Position numbers and translations under genes: made by a program
Shown here: positions 31,713 to 41,518 of the stretch, in pieces
Layout: every line of letters starts with the position of its first letter
Numbering within the stretch: position 1 is the first letter of the stretch
From: Incurvaria masculella
Lineage: Eukaryota > Arthropoda > Insecta > Lepidoptera > Incurvariidae
Direction of reading: 5' to 3'
Assembly: GCA_946894095.1 (NCBI GenBank)
Contig: OX335643.1
Location: 12,573,036-12,637,035 of the forward strand
Length of the DNA: 64,000 nt
Notes under the pieces: generated by a model
What the model saw: the letters and a program-made list of their open reading frames with translations, nothing else
Told to the model about the DNA's origin: nothing
Database searches by the model: none

Positions 31713-34700
31713 ATTCTCAAGTAATCTTCCACTCAGTGCAGAAATTAATTTGATCACTTAACTCATGAAGTGAAGTCAGATAGATACGAGAAACGTCGGA
31801 GAAGAACCGACTATCGGCCGGCCTTAACGCGGGCAGAGCATTTTCTAGCGTAGAGTCCTATAAAGTGCGCGGTCCGATTAGGCCAGGCCTAGACGCTACG
31901 AATTTTACATAATTCTGACTGATAAACCAATTCACCTGACAGAAAACGATCTAGCTTGTTCCGTAGTCGGTCCGTTGGCATGGCTGGACCAAATTACGTC
32001 TCCGACATGGGGTCGATGAAGTAATAAGTATAGCCATTACACCGGACACAGCCGGAGTGGCTCGCTCCGTACTCTACTCTACATCCAAAGGGTCTACATC
32101 ACACAGAACTGACACTCGAGGTATGTCGTCTGCACACCGCACATGCACCTAGAATACAGACCAGGATGAGCGATCATTGTGATTTATAAATGGCTATTTT
32201 GTCATTCTTAGAATTATTGGTTTTTATTAAGACCACAAGCTTCCGACCGCCTATTTTTTGCCTGGTGAGTTTAGAATTGCTTGCATTTATTGTGGTTGAT
32301 AATAAATCGTTGAGTGTTTCTTGACTGGATACGACTACCTCAGTACTTATTTAGTAAAGTCCATAATTAAATATATTGCCTTAAACGTAAAATTCGTTCC
32401 TTTGCTTTTGGTTTGGGGTATTAAATCAGTTTAAATCAAATCCATAGCGCAGCGTGTGTTTTCACATTCACATATAGATAAATTCATCCGTGACAATATT
32501 AGTTACTAAATGAGCTCGTGAAAATATGGAAAAAATCCAGGATTAAAAATACGTATGTCAGTCTGCAGCTCCTAAAGTACTTCTATGCACAATATTTATC
32601 AATAAGTCAAATAGATCCGTTGCCCTCTTGTGTGAAACTAGGGCAAACCGACAAACACATAATTGCAATTCTAATATTAGAAGTGATAACACAGAAGGCG
32701 AAATCACGGCTAAATAGCCGAACCTATTTTTATGCAATTTGGCAAGGAGGTAACGTTTAGGCCCAAAGCGATTAATACAAGGGTATTAATATTTCGTTTC
32801 AATCTGTAGATAGTTATTAAACATACATGTGTCTAATAGTGTATCTTATCATCGAATGCTTTCCACATCCAAACAACATTGAAAGGGACGGATCTATTTC
32901 GATATTCTCTGCCATCGCCCGCAGCGACCCAGCAAATGATACACCAACTGAATGGAGTTTAAGCCGCTCTTACATTAGTTTATGGATGAGTTTGGTTCAG
33001 CGGGAACTTTCTACGTGACGGCATCAGTCTTGGGATTGAAAGCGAGTGGATAATCTGTAATACACAAGATTATCTGAAGCGTCGCTGATTGCGCAATCAT
33101 AGAGTCGCTTGCTTTTGTTTTGATTCAAATTGAAGTGTGATTGCCACGTGGGAGGCGTAAAAAGTTGTCAATTATAGAACACACAACGAACAGTATTAAC
33201 AAAGGCCAGGAATACTAGCTAGTAGTGAAATTTAAAATGTTTCATCTTTGCTAAAATTTTAGCAAATAAATTAAGTATACAGGTTAATATTTTCAAGTGG
33301 ACCTTCATGGCCAAATGAGAAACTTTAAGAAATAGCAAAATAAACCCAGAGACATGGACCAGTTTTATTAAAAACTAAATCTCCGTCATCCGATTTAAAA
33401 AAAAGCCGGGAATAGATCTCGTTGATTTAATTAAAACAATGATCTATGTACTTTAAATTTTTATCAAAATGACCGTGTATCGGTTCTCGGAGGTTAGAAA
33501 TAGCACCCGTGATTATACCGTGGTATGTTTGTGCGACTGTGTGTACTACCAACAGTTTGCGTTTTCTTAACATTATAGTTGCACGACAAACGTCATCGCG
33601 CACCGGGTTACCGCTAGTTAGCATACAAGTACCTTTTGTTACTTACCACGTTTATCTTGCCCATGATGTGGTCGATTTGTTCCTTGCTGCACATCTTGCT
33701 ATGAGGAGAAATCACATTTGTACAATTGTCCACTTGCCTCTCGTGACTTTCCTAGTTCACTCCGCACACTTTTTCACTATAGACACAATCGAACACATCA
33801 CTATATTTCTGTAGTATTCTGACGTCACTGGTTGGTTCAATCCAATCACACTTCGCCCAATTTTATGAATAACAACTCATTAGTTAAAATTCCGTCGGCG
33901 TTCGAGAGACCACTCGGGGAGGTGATATCATCTGCATCAAGAAAGTGTTGGGTAACAAGAAAAAAAAACCGTTTTACATTCCCGTCCATCCAAAATGTTA
34001 TTCAAATTTTCTAATAAATTGCGCTCAGAGTGGTGTCCGACTGGTGATGGCAACCGCAATGTCACTAATGTCTCCCGGTGTTGCCATTCGATGAATCAAA
34101 GGCACAGCTGTGTATAACTTTAATGTTGTCAATGATAAAATAAATAGGTTTAGTGCACAGAATTGGGAAAAGCCTAGAAATGCCTCTCGCTCGTCTACCT
34201 TCACAATAGGGCGTGATAAGCGCTGATTGCGTTCAGTTTGATCAGGGTGTAAGCAAAACAACCCTTAAGTATTATAAAAAAAAACTTAAACGAACTTCTG
34301 TAATCAAAAATCGTATCGTTTATGTTAGAAATAACTGAAGTATCTGGTGCTTTCGTTTTTCGAATCAGGCGAATATACATAAAATTCGAATGGTTTCACC
34401 TATGCCTTTATAGAAGATAATGCATCTGTTCTCATGCCCTTAAATTAATACTTCTTGGCTATGTTCCTATATGTCTTGAAGGTTATTCGGTCACTTTTAT
34501 TTTTGCAAACAGAACTACCGCTATTGCCATTTTTTCAAAGCTGTCGTGATGTCGCAAACACAGGGCGAGTACTAATATTTCTACTTGCGACGCACATAAA
34601 ACCATCACAAGCACGTGAAAACAGGACTGGAGCCCCAAGTCTGAGTCATTCTGAGTTTTAATTTCGCCAAACTTTTTCAAAACGAAGCTCGTATTTGTCA

Positions 34701-35327
34701 CATTTAGTTCGTTTTTCGCCTACGTTTGAGACCGTGAATTTACGCATTAACATACATTTCTTACCAAGAGCTTCAGTCCCATCGCACCACGTAGTAAATT
34801 TGGTACAGCAATCAAACTCTCTTCGACTCTTTTGGTGCTCACACTGCCGACGTGAATTTTCCCTATTTACTACCACCACAAATACCTCATTTAAAAGTCA
34901 GGTAGTAAGGGTTCTCAAGCAAGAGAATACGTAAAGCAGACACACACACACACATACATACCCTCATATGCTCATCCTTACACTGAGATTTCTGTACAGT
35001 AACTTTTTAGGCGATAGAATTCTATAATTGACTAGTTTTGAGGTAATTTTCTTAGATTAATGTGATGCTAATAATAAGCTGTTGAAATCTTAATGAATAA
35101 ATAAATAAATACTAGCGGACGTGCGACCGAGGAAGCTGAATTGTTTTGCAATTTACAAGGCATTTCTAGCATATTCCCTATTCTGTAGTTTAGTCACATA
35201 GCGGTCCGCTTTAGGAGATTCCGAAGAAGGCACATCGTTACAACGATTTGAGATTGAATAAAAAAAAAGAATGACGAAGACGTTTAAACGTAAAAGCCAG
35301 ATAAAAATCAAATAGATTTATTGAGCT
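31713..35327. other. 3.6 kb with no recognised gene
   Basis: Short open frames only. The minus-strand frame at 34658-34879 is Cys-rich (DCCTKFTTWCDG) but matches nothing I recognise. CTTCTTGGCTATGTTCCTAT near 34451 recurs at 35.88 kb. ACTAGCGGACGTGCGACCGA at about 35110 resembles an RTE retroposon head. Confidence 0.45.
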
Positions 35328-35480
35328 CAGAGCGCGTGGCAAAGCTTCTTATAGCGAGAGGTCATAAATTCAATCCCCGTTCCGTTTTGCACCACTTCGT
35401 TTGGTTTTTGATTTGGATGAGTGTATTTCGTCACGAATACGATCTGTTTCATGGTTTGGAATCCATCTAAAACTGGAGGT
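35328..35480 (+). repeat. tRNA-derived SINE
   Basis: Reads GCGCGTGGCAAAGC (A-box region), then GGTCATAAATTCAATCCCCG (B-box region) and TTTTGCACCACTTCG, GTGTATTTCGTCACGAATAC. It aligns end to end with the complement of 62.64-62.80 kb. Confidence 0.7.
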
Positions 35481-35871
35481 CCCCTTAACATCTAGTTAAA
35501 TAAATAAACATTTCGCAACATACTACTTATATGTATTTTGTTTATGCACTAACATTATTAGGATGATCTTAAGAGAGATAAATATCTAAAATGATGCAAT
35601 TTTACGGAAATTACTTTGAAAAATAGTCCCGATAGAGTAAACTGAAAAAAACCCAGGCGTTCATTAAATATATAAGGAAATCCTAATAAGCTTACTAAAC
35701 AGGTACAATTTTGTTTCATACAGTTTAATGGCGGTGCTCGGGTGATAGGGATCTTTTTGCATTGGCAAGTGGTAATGAGAAATAGTTGTGCGGGCATACA
35801 TTGAAAACAATTCATAAAATGTATGACCGAGTTTCCGCATTTAATGTTGGTCAATTAATTTTAGATTAATT

Positions 35872-35990
35872 AGTAATACTTCTTGGCTATGTTCCTATGT
35901 CTTGCTGAACTGGCCAATGCTAAAATATGACAAATCCGAGTGCAGTGTACTGTCTATGGATGATGAATAAACAACACAATACAATACCGC
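35872..35990 (+). repeat. 3' end of a dispersed retroposon (family I)
   Basis: GACAAATCCGAGTGCAGTGT, then ACTGTCTATGGATGATGAAT, AAACAACACAATACAATACC. The same end occurs at 63176-63237. The form (AATAAA followed by an A-rich repeat) suggests a retroposon 3' terminus. Confidence 0.6.
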
Positions 35991-36284
35991 TTCTTCATCA
36001 TAATCATAAGCTCTCCGTTTTTTCATCATTGTCACCAGATAAGTACTTAAAATATTAAGTGTATCTTTACTGAGAAAACTAATAGGAAGAAGAAGATTCC
36101 ACGTTTGAGAATATTATTGCACGGCATCTTTAAAGTTCCAGCCGCATTTTTGGTATATTTTAACACACTTCAATAAAATTATTTTAGCTAAGTATTCTTA
36201 TCTCCCGCGATACATTCACATTGCCTTAACAACATTGAACATTAGAAAAATCATTTTATTACATGATTCCTAAAGATTCAGCCA

Positions 36285-36362
36285 AGATTCAAGACTCAAC
36301 TTATATCCATGATAAACGCCTTTAAACATTTTGGTATTAGCTATCCATGTCAGGTTGAATAA
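36285..36362 (+). repeat. Fragments of MITE D and repeat B
   Basis: CTTATATCCATGATAAACGCC (MITE D) runs into GGTATTAGCTATCCATGTCA (the 3' part of repeat B). Confidence 0.55.
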
Positions 36363-36420
36363 AAAAAAGATATCTACATCGAAGCATGGTGATCAAATTT
36401 CGAAAATAATAATAAAAAGT

Positions 36421-36472
36421 TTTGGTTGTGACATTCGTCGAAAGCATTATTACGACGAATGTCTTGACCAAA
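36421..36472. repeat. 52-bp hairpin with 20-base arms
   Basis: TTTGGTTGTGACATTCGTCG pairs with CGACGAATGTCTTGACCAAA around a 12-base loop with about three mismatches. Size and shape resemble a small-RNA precursor, but nothing else supports transcription. Confidence 0.6.
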
Positions 36473-36519
36473 AACGTTTTTGATTACTGTAAAACTCGAA
36501 TTACATTGCTTCAATGCAG

Positions 36520-36660
36520 ATGTCGTGGGATAACCTTGGGCCTTTCCCGGCGGGACTAATTCATTCGCGGGCTCAGTACAAAACCATGCTATTGCGCTCT
36601 GGGTCCTTCTCTGTTTCAAAGAAAAATACAGACGCCGTGATGAGGAGGATACAACAAGTT
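36520..36660 (-). repeat. Dispersed repeat J
   Basis: ATGCTATTGCGCTCTGGGTCC and CTGTTTCAAAGAAAAATAC recur in opposite orientation at 50.92-51.01 kb. The minus-strand frame would read QSAIAWFCTEPANELV and the other copy QSAIARFC, so it may derive from a coding sequence, unidentified. Confidence 0.5.
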
Positions 36661-37137
36661 GACAAAGCAGACAATGCGTTTAGTGTTTGATCTGGTAAGA
36701 TTTACGAAAAATTTAATCACAAAACGACTTATAGCTAAAAGTAAACCACGACGGCTGTAGTAAAAAATCAAATAAAAACCAAATTGATTATAAATGTTCA
36801 TGAAACAACTATGTCTGATGACTAATCTTTTTAAGATGTTTTTATTTTATCGTTGAGTAATCTACTTCCAAAGTTATTGTATAAAACGCGCGAAAAATTA
36901 GAACTTTCGGACCTTATAACTTAGAAACTAAACACAATTTTACAATGCCAACAGTTATCAGACATCTAGTTCGATCAAATAAAGCTAAAGGTGTCCCAAA
37001 AGTAAAGAGACTTTTCTCAAAATCAAACTGGCCACAGAAAAACTTTTCAAAGAAATAATAAATGGTTGTCTTGGTAACCATAGATAACATATCCGTCAAA
37101 ATAGGCGGGATTTGAAATTGTCTTGTATTTTTTTGAA

Positions 37138-37512
37138 AATGAAGCGAGCTGAACAAGAATTTTTTTCAAAGAGAGTGAGATAAAACGTTACGAAGAAACT
37201 GAGGAAACTGTTTTCAAAAAAAATTCGGGAAGACTAAGTACAGTATCAACCTTCAAAGGTATCGACATGTAGAAATATTAACCGAGTAAAAAAGGTTTTT
37301 GAACAGGTACCTTCAACATCGGTGAGAGTTACGGCGGATAAACTAAACATTTCTAAGTCCAGTGTATCTAGAATAAAATTTAAAGATATAGGATTGAAAG
37401 CTTTTGTAAAATTAGCCGCCCCCAAATATTTCAAAGACCAGGAGGCGCATGCCAAGCGAGGGTTCCGTAAAGTTTATGAAAAAACGTTGAAAAAAATTCT
37501 TATAATTGATGA
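37138..37512 (+). pseudogene. Transposase, N-terminal part
   Basis: Begins MKRAEQEFFSKRVR, with a stop and a shift, then VKKVFEQVPSTSVRVTADKL and NISKSSVSRI, a helix-turn-helix DNA-binding segment. It continues FKDQEAHAKRGFRKVYEKTL and KKILIIDD, where the aspartates would include the first catalytic acid of the DDE domain. Compared with relatives the stretch between the DNA-binding part and these aspartates looks shortened. The frame is broken exactly here by inserted sequence. It would bind the terminal repeats and cut the DNA, but this copy cannot be functional. Confidence 0.7.
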
Positions 37513-37839
37513 TCGGGTCAACCGGTACCAATGATTTCAAAGGTAAGGATACGCCCTTACATAGAATTGAAACAAATATTCTCCATACAAGCAAAAAGCA
37601 GCGCCATCTATCCAAACTCGGAAGAACTACGTGAGCGCCGTGTCAAAGTCGTGTTGACAACTCGGCGCCATGTTGCATTAGGTCTAACGATGCAACCTTG
37701 TACCTGCGTCCTTAAATGTTTTCTTTTTAATTTAAACTTTTAAGTTCTCTTAACTTACATGAATGGAAAATGTTTTTTGTAATTTCAAGGTATTCAAGTT
37801 AAATACCATTTGAATTTTCTCTTGTACCTGCTTGGTCTT

Positions 37840-38350
37840 GATCTACCTGCCTGTTATGTCAAAATTTGTTTTCGTTATATCTAGGGAAACACTGGTCGTA
37901 GACCCATCATGTGACCACTCAAAGTAAACGCCCCGACCTGATCTAACTATCTGGAATGTCAAAATTAGTTTTCGTTATATCTTGGGAAACACATGACAGG
38001 CAGGTGGATCAGGTCGGGGCGTTTATTTTGAGTGGTCGCATGATGGGTCTACGATCAGTGTTTCCCAAGATATAACGAAAACATTTTTTTACATTACAGG
38101 CAGGTAGATCAGGTCGGGGCGTTTAATTTGAGTGGTCGCATGATGGGTCTACGACCAGTGTTTCCCAAGATATAACGAAAACAAATTTTGACATGACAGG
38201 CAGGTAGATCAGGTCGGGACGTTTACTTTGAGTGGTCGCATGATGGGTCTACGACCAGTGTTTCCCAAGATATAACGAAATCAAATGTTGACATGACAGG
38301 CAGGTAGATCAGGTCGGGACGTTTACTTCGAGTGGTCACATGATAGATCA
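37840..38350. repeat. 100-bp tandem repeats, inverted then direct
   Basis: The unit holds GACAGGCAGGTAGATCAGGT, GAGTGGTCGCATGATGGGTC and GTTTCCCAAGATATAACGAA. Direct units start at 37995, 38095, 38195 and 38295, exactly 100 bases apart, the last truncated. About one and a half units in the opposite orientation occupy 37845-37990, making the array palindromic around 37990. Confidence 0.9.
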
Positions 38351-38411
38351 CATTAAAAAAATCTTTGATTACCCACTCATACTCATATCCACTCCAAAAT
38401 AAACCAGAATG

Positions 38412-38461
38412 AAAAACCGGCCAAGTGCCGGTTTCACCCTTTGGGTACGGAACCCTAAAAA
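38412..38461 (+). mobile_element. CCGGCC element reduced to its two ends
   Basis: AAAAACCGGCCAAGTGC is joined directly to GGTTTCACCCTTTGGGTACGG, then AACCCTAAAAA. Only 40 bases of the roughly 300-bp family A remain, with both A-run flanks kept. Confidence 0.85.
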
Positions 38462-38742
38462 GGACGCCCGTACAAGGTTAATTCATCTACACGTGCCGCG
38501 GGTCGGCATGGCGTCAATTGCCCGCTTATGAAGTTTGGTAGTTAATTAAATTATCGATTGAAAATGCAATTATTCAATTGTTAAACAGAAAAAAATATTA
38601 TCTGAGTTTACTTATCGATGAAACGTTATTACATATGTCTATGTAATTTTCGTATCGTATTTTATGCATCATTTTACTACGCAACAAGGGCATTTTCACG
38701 ACTCAACATGACTCTGCAGTGGTCCGCAGACGACTGAGTCGC

Positions 38743-38777
38743 GTTGGCCCTAAAACGAATATTTTAGGGCCAACGTA
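38743..38777. repeat. Perfect 14-base-arm hairpin
   Basis: CGTTGGCCCTAAAA and TTTTAGGGCCAACG flank a 6-base loop; weaker pairing continues outward (CGACTGAGT against ATTAGTCG). Confidence 0.85.
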
Positions 38778-38852
38778 CTGGTGCCATTAGTCGTGCGCGT
38801 TGACCGGGTCCTTACGAAGTAATATATAAGTCAATGACCCGTTGTCTGTACC

Positions 38853-39416
38853 GGTTGACCCGAGCGATGTTCCTGAGAAACAATATTTCAACGCAACCAG
38901 TCGTGACGTTGTTGATTATAGCGAAAAAATCATACCAAAGGCTAAGTATTTTAAAAAATACCTTATTTGGCAAGCTATGGATGAAAATGGTAATATTTGC
39001 GAACCCTATTATCGTACAGGGTCTATTACATTTACCTTAGATAGTGTATTATCAAACGTCTCATACCTTTCATAGACAAGCATTATCAGAGAGAAGATGT
39101 TTTGTTTTGGCCTGATTTGGCTTCATGCCATAACGAGTTTAAAGTTACTCAGTATTTACAGACTGCGGGTGTGGAGTTTATAACTAAACGAAACAATGTC
39201 CCGAATGTTCCTCAAGCTCGAGGTATTGAAATATTTTGGGCCCTGTGTAAAAAGGAGTATAAAAAATACACAGAAACGTTGACATCATTCAAACACCGAT
39301 GGACTAGGTTAGCCAAAAGAGTAGCAGCTACATCTGGAAAAGCAATCATGAAGCGTGCAGCTATTAATTTGAGAAAAATTGAATACAAAGGTATCGCTGG
39401 AGCAAATTTGATTTAG
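38853..39416 (+). pseudogene. Transposase, C-terminal catalytic part
   Basis: Resumes as VPVDPSDVPEKQYFNATSRD, then KYFKKYLIWQAMDENGNICE, and after a short gap and frameshift FWPDLASCHNEF, NVPNVPQARGIEIFWAL and SGKAIMKRA. The second catalytic Asp is in W-P-D-L at 39114-39116 and the Glu in R-G-I-E at 39228-39230. With 37 residues between them, this is DD37E spacing, known from a Tc1/mariner-superfamily lineage first noted in mosquitoes. The last 104 codons are open to the natural stop, but upstream damage makes it a pseudogene. Confidence 0.75.
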
Positions 39417-39530
39417 ATATAAAAAATGTATTAGTTTTTCTTTAATTTGCATGACAAATTCATATGCCATCGGATTATTTTTCATTAAATATTGATAAGA
39501 CTATTTTGTCTCTTTACTTCAGGGACACCC

Positions 39531-40058
39531 CAGTTTTTTGAGCAAAATATTGGATCTCTGACAAGAAATATGGGCATGATCTTCTTTCCACGTTTGTGTG
39601 GGAAGTTGAGCGGGACCCGTTGGCCCACCTTGAATCAAGGGATCTTAGAGTTTTGTAAGGGTGACACATTATCATAAACTATGCAGTATTTCAACTCCGC
39701 TTGCGGAAGCCCGCGGGTATGCAAATCGAAGCGGATTCGCGGTTTCGCAACGCGCAGATTTCAAACTCTTTCGGGTCCCGTGCGGCCTTGGGGTCAGCGA
39801 TTAATGCGTTTATCTCGTTCGCGCGTGCGCCTGAGAGTGATTTAAGTAACACATTTCTCTGCCTTTCGATGATTTCTCGATGACGACGGTGAAAGTTCAT
39901 TACCGAGCGTCACCGGCTTCGGGTGTCGTCACGGTTACTTTTATATAAAGCCTGACCATATTTGTAAAACCCTCGCCGTATACGGTTAAATTCAATCGAA
40001 TCGTCATTTTAATTAAACATAGGACTTTGACGCCTGTGAACAGAAGACATAAAAAAAA
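39531..40058. other. No recognised gene
   Basis: CpG-containing patch near 39.7-39.95 kb with short overlapping frames on both strands; no domain recognised. Confidence 0.4.
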
Positions 40059-40369
40059 CCGGCCAAGTGCGAGTCGGACTCGCACACGAAGGGTTCCGTA
40101 CCATCGTAAAAGATTTAATACAAAAAAATCAGGTTTTTTGTATGGGGGGGCCCCTTTGATTATTATCATTTTTTAAACTTACCTATTTGTTGTTATAGCG
40201 GCAACATAAATACACACTCTGTGAAAATGTCAGCTGTCTATCTGTTACGGTTACTGAGATACAGCCTTGTGACAGACGGACGGACGGACGGACGGACGGA
40301 CGGACGGACGGACAGACAGCGGAGTCTTAGTAATAGGGTTCCGTTTACGCCCTTTGGGTACGGAACCCT
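40059..40369 (+). mobile_element. CCGGCC element, well-preserved copy
   Basis: Runs from CCGGCCAAGTGCGAGTCGGA to GGTACGGAACCCT with eight A on the left and six on the right. The GACG tract has about eight units. A good reference copy of family A. Confidence 0.9.
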
Positions 40370-40800
40370 AAAAAATGGTCACTTCGAGACATAATTTCAA
40401 TTGACACTACGGTCTAATATTACTCGTATCTTGGGACTATTAGTCAGGTATTAAATATCTGTCTGCCCATCAGAGCTTGTGGCTAAGGTGGGGTACATCG
40501 AGACAAATTGCCACAGATGTTTAGATTCAGAGTATTACTTCCCGGGAAACATTAAATAAAAAGATAAAAACTACGACTGTAAAAACATTAAAATCTATAT
40601 ACTTTTTATTTGGTTCCATATGAAAACTATGAACGGTACCCTATTTTAAAGTAAAGGACGCTTTGGTTTCGTTTATATAGTTATCGTTGTTTCGTATAGT
40701 TCTAATAACATAAAAAGCTAGATTTTTAGTTTTAAGATCAGAATTTTGGTCTTTATGTATTATTTTCCTTTATTATTCGCCTCAAGAAAACAAGTTATTA
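40370..40800. other. No gene; downstream region of the 40.8-kb frame
   Basis: Contains an AATAAA on the minus strand at about 40771, about 30 bases past the stop of the small open frame that follows. Otherwise AT-rich and unrecognised. Confidence 0.35.
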
Positions 40801-41070
40801 TTATGTGGCTATGGCATCAGCAGCAAACTTATGACACCTCAAAGTCCATACTTTCGTCGCTTCGTAGGAGTGGGGCAATTTGTCGAAAGACAAAGGCTGC
40901 TTAAATTCGACCTTTTGCCACCAATTTCGAGACGTCTGCATTCGGTCTCGCAACGAGAATTCGCCATTCACAAATAACCATAAGTTGCGATGTTGTGGTA
41001 GCAAGTTACGTGCCATGTCCACGTAACTGGTGTCATTCATTATTTCATACTTTATGACAACCAAATTCAT
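40801..41070 (-). CDS. Unrecognised 89-residue protein
   Basis: MNLVVIKYEIMNDTSYVDMA opens a protein of balanced composition, with Trp/Lys/Gln-containing segments (WWQKVEFKQPLSFDK) and no low-complexity stretch. It has no signal peptide or membrane helix, and one Cys near the end. An AATAAA lies about 30 bases after the stop, and a purine (G) sits at -3 before the ATG. These two signals make it somewhat better than a chance frame. I recognise no family. It might be a small intronless gene, a last exon, or part of an old processed copy. Confidence 0.3.
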   Translation of the reverse strand: MNLVVIKYEIMNDTSYVDMARNLLPQHRNLWLFVNGEFSLRDRMQTSRNWWQKVEFKQPLSFDKLPHSYEATKVWTLRCHKFAADAIAT

Positions 41071-41204
41071 TGCTATCTTATTTCGGGGTTTCTTTTACAA
41101 ATTTTCTTAATTCACTGATATTTCAAAAACTGTATACACAAATACAAAACGCATTTTTTTAAGTTAAGCGAGGCATATTACGTATGCCAGGATCCATTAA
41201 GGTG

Positions 41205-41350
41205 CCCGACCACGCCCATGGGCTTTCGAACTTTCAAGGGGGCTGCGAAAACCATGCCGGCCGGCCAGGTGCGTCTTGACACCACGTTTGAAGTACTTCT
41301 AGGTCGTAATTTGAGGGAAATACCTCGGAAGGGAGTTAATTCCATGGTTA
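41205..41350 (-). pseudogene. Jockey-like LINE remnant, extreme 3' end
   Basis: GGTGCCCGACCACGCCCATGG, CTTTCAAGGGGGCTGCGAAAA and GGAAATACCTCGGAAGGGAG are complements of the end of the 17.6-18.1 kb remnant (LPRYFPRRT region and CCCATGGGC motif). Confidence 0.6.
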
Positions 41351-41370
41351 ACCGTATTCAGAAAGGTTAT

Positions 41371-41518
41371 AAAAAAAACCAAAACGTGCAGACGTAGCTG
41401 TCAGTTGATCTATTTAATGTGCAAAATTTCAGAAAAATATATCCTAATTTGACTAAGAAAGCAGGCACGCACCATTGTATGGAACTTGATCACCTCATTA
41501 TCCACTCAAGAGGTTTTT
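41371..41518 (+). mobile_element. Foldback MITE D, right half
   Basis: CAGTTGATCTATTTAATGTGC, CAGGCACGCACCATTGTATG and TTATCCACTCAAGAGG match the right arm of the full copy at 49.93-50.30 kb. Confidence 0.65.

Larger units (their letters stand above)
37513..38852. mobile_element. 1.3-kb insertion in the transposase
   Basis: Bounded on the left by CGGGTCAACCGGTAC (37513-37527) and on the right by its perfect complement GTACCGGTTGACCCG (38853-38867, which also fits the transposase frame). It contains the palindromic 100-bp repeat array, a 40-bp deletion derivative of the CCGGCC element and a hairpin. No coding region recognised. It could be one element or several successive insertions. Confidence 0.55.
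36989..39530 (+). mobile_element. Decayed Tc1/mariner-superfamily transposon
   Basis: The terminal inverted repeats are GGTGTCCCAAAAGTAAAGAG at 36990 and its near complement CTCTTTACTTCAGGGACACC ending about 39529 (about 20 of 23 matching). A TA lies just outside the left end; the right TA is no longer visible. It encloses a transposase pseudogene in two pieces separated by about 1.3 kb of unrelated sequence. Confidence 0.8.

Noticed and set aside
34658..34879. Cys-rich minus-strand frame as a secreted peptide gene
   Set aside because: No signal peptide, and the Cys spacing matches no family I know; left as unrecognised.
37980..38350. 100-bp repeats as a CRISPR array
   Set aside because: The whole 100-bp unit repeats without unique spacers, and the genome is eukaryotic.
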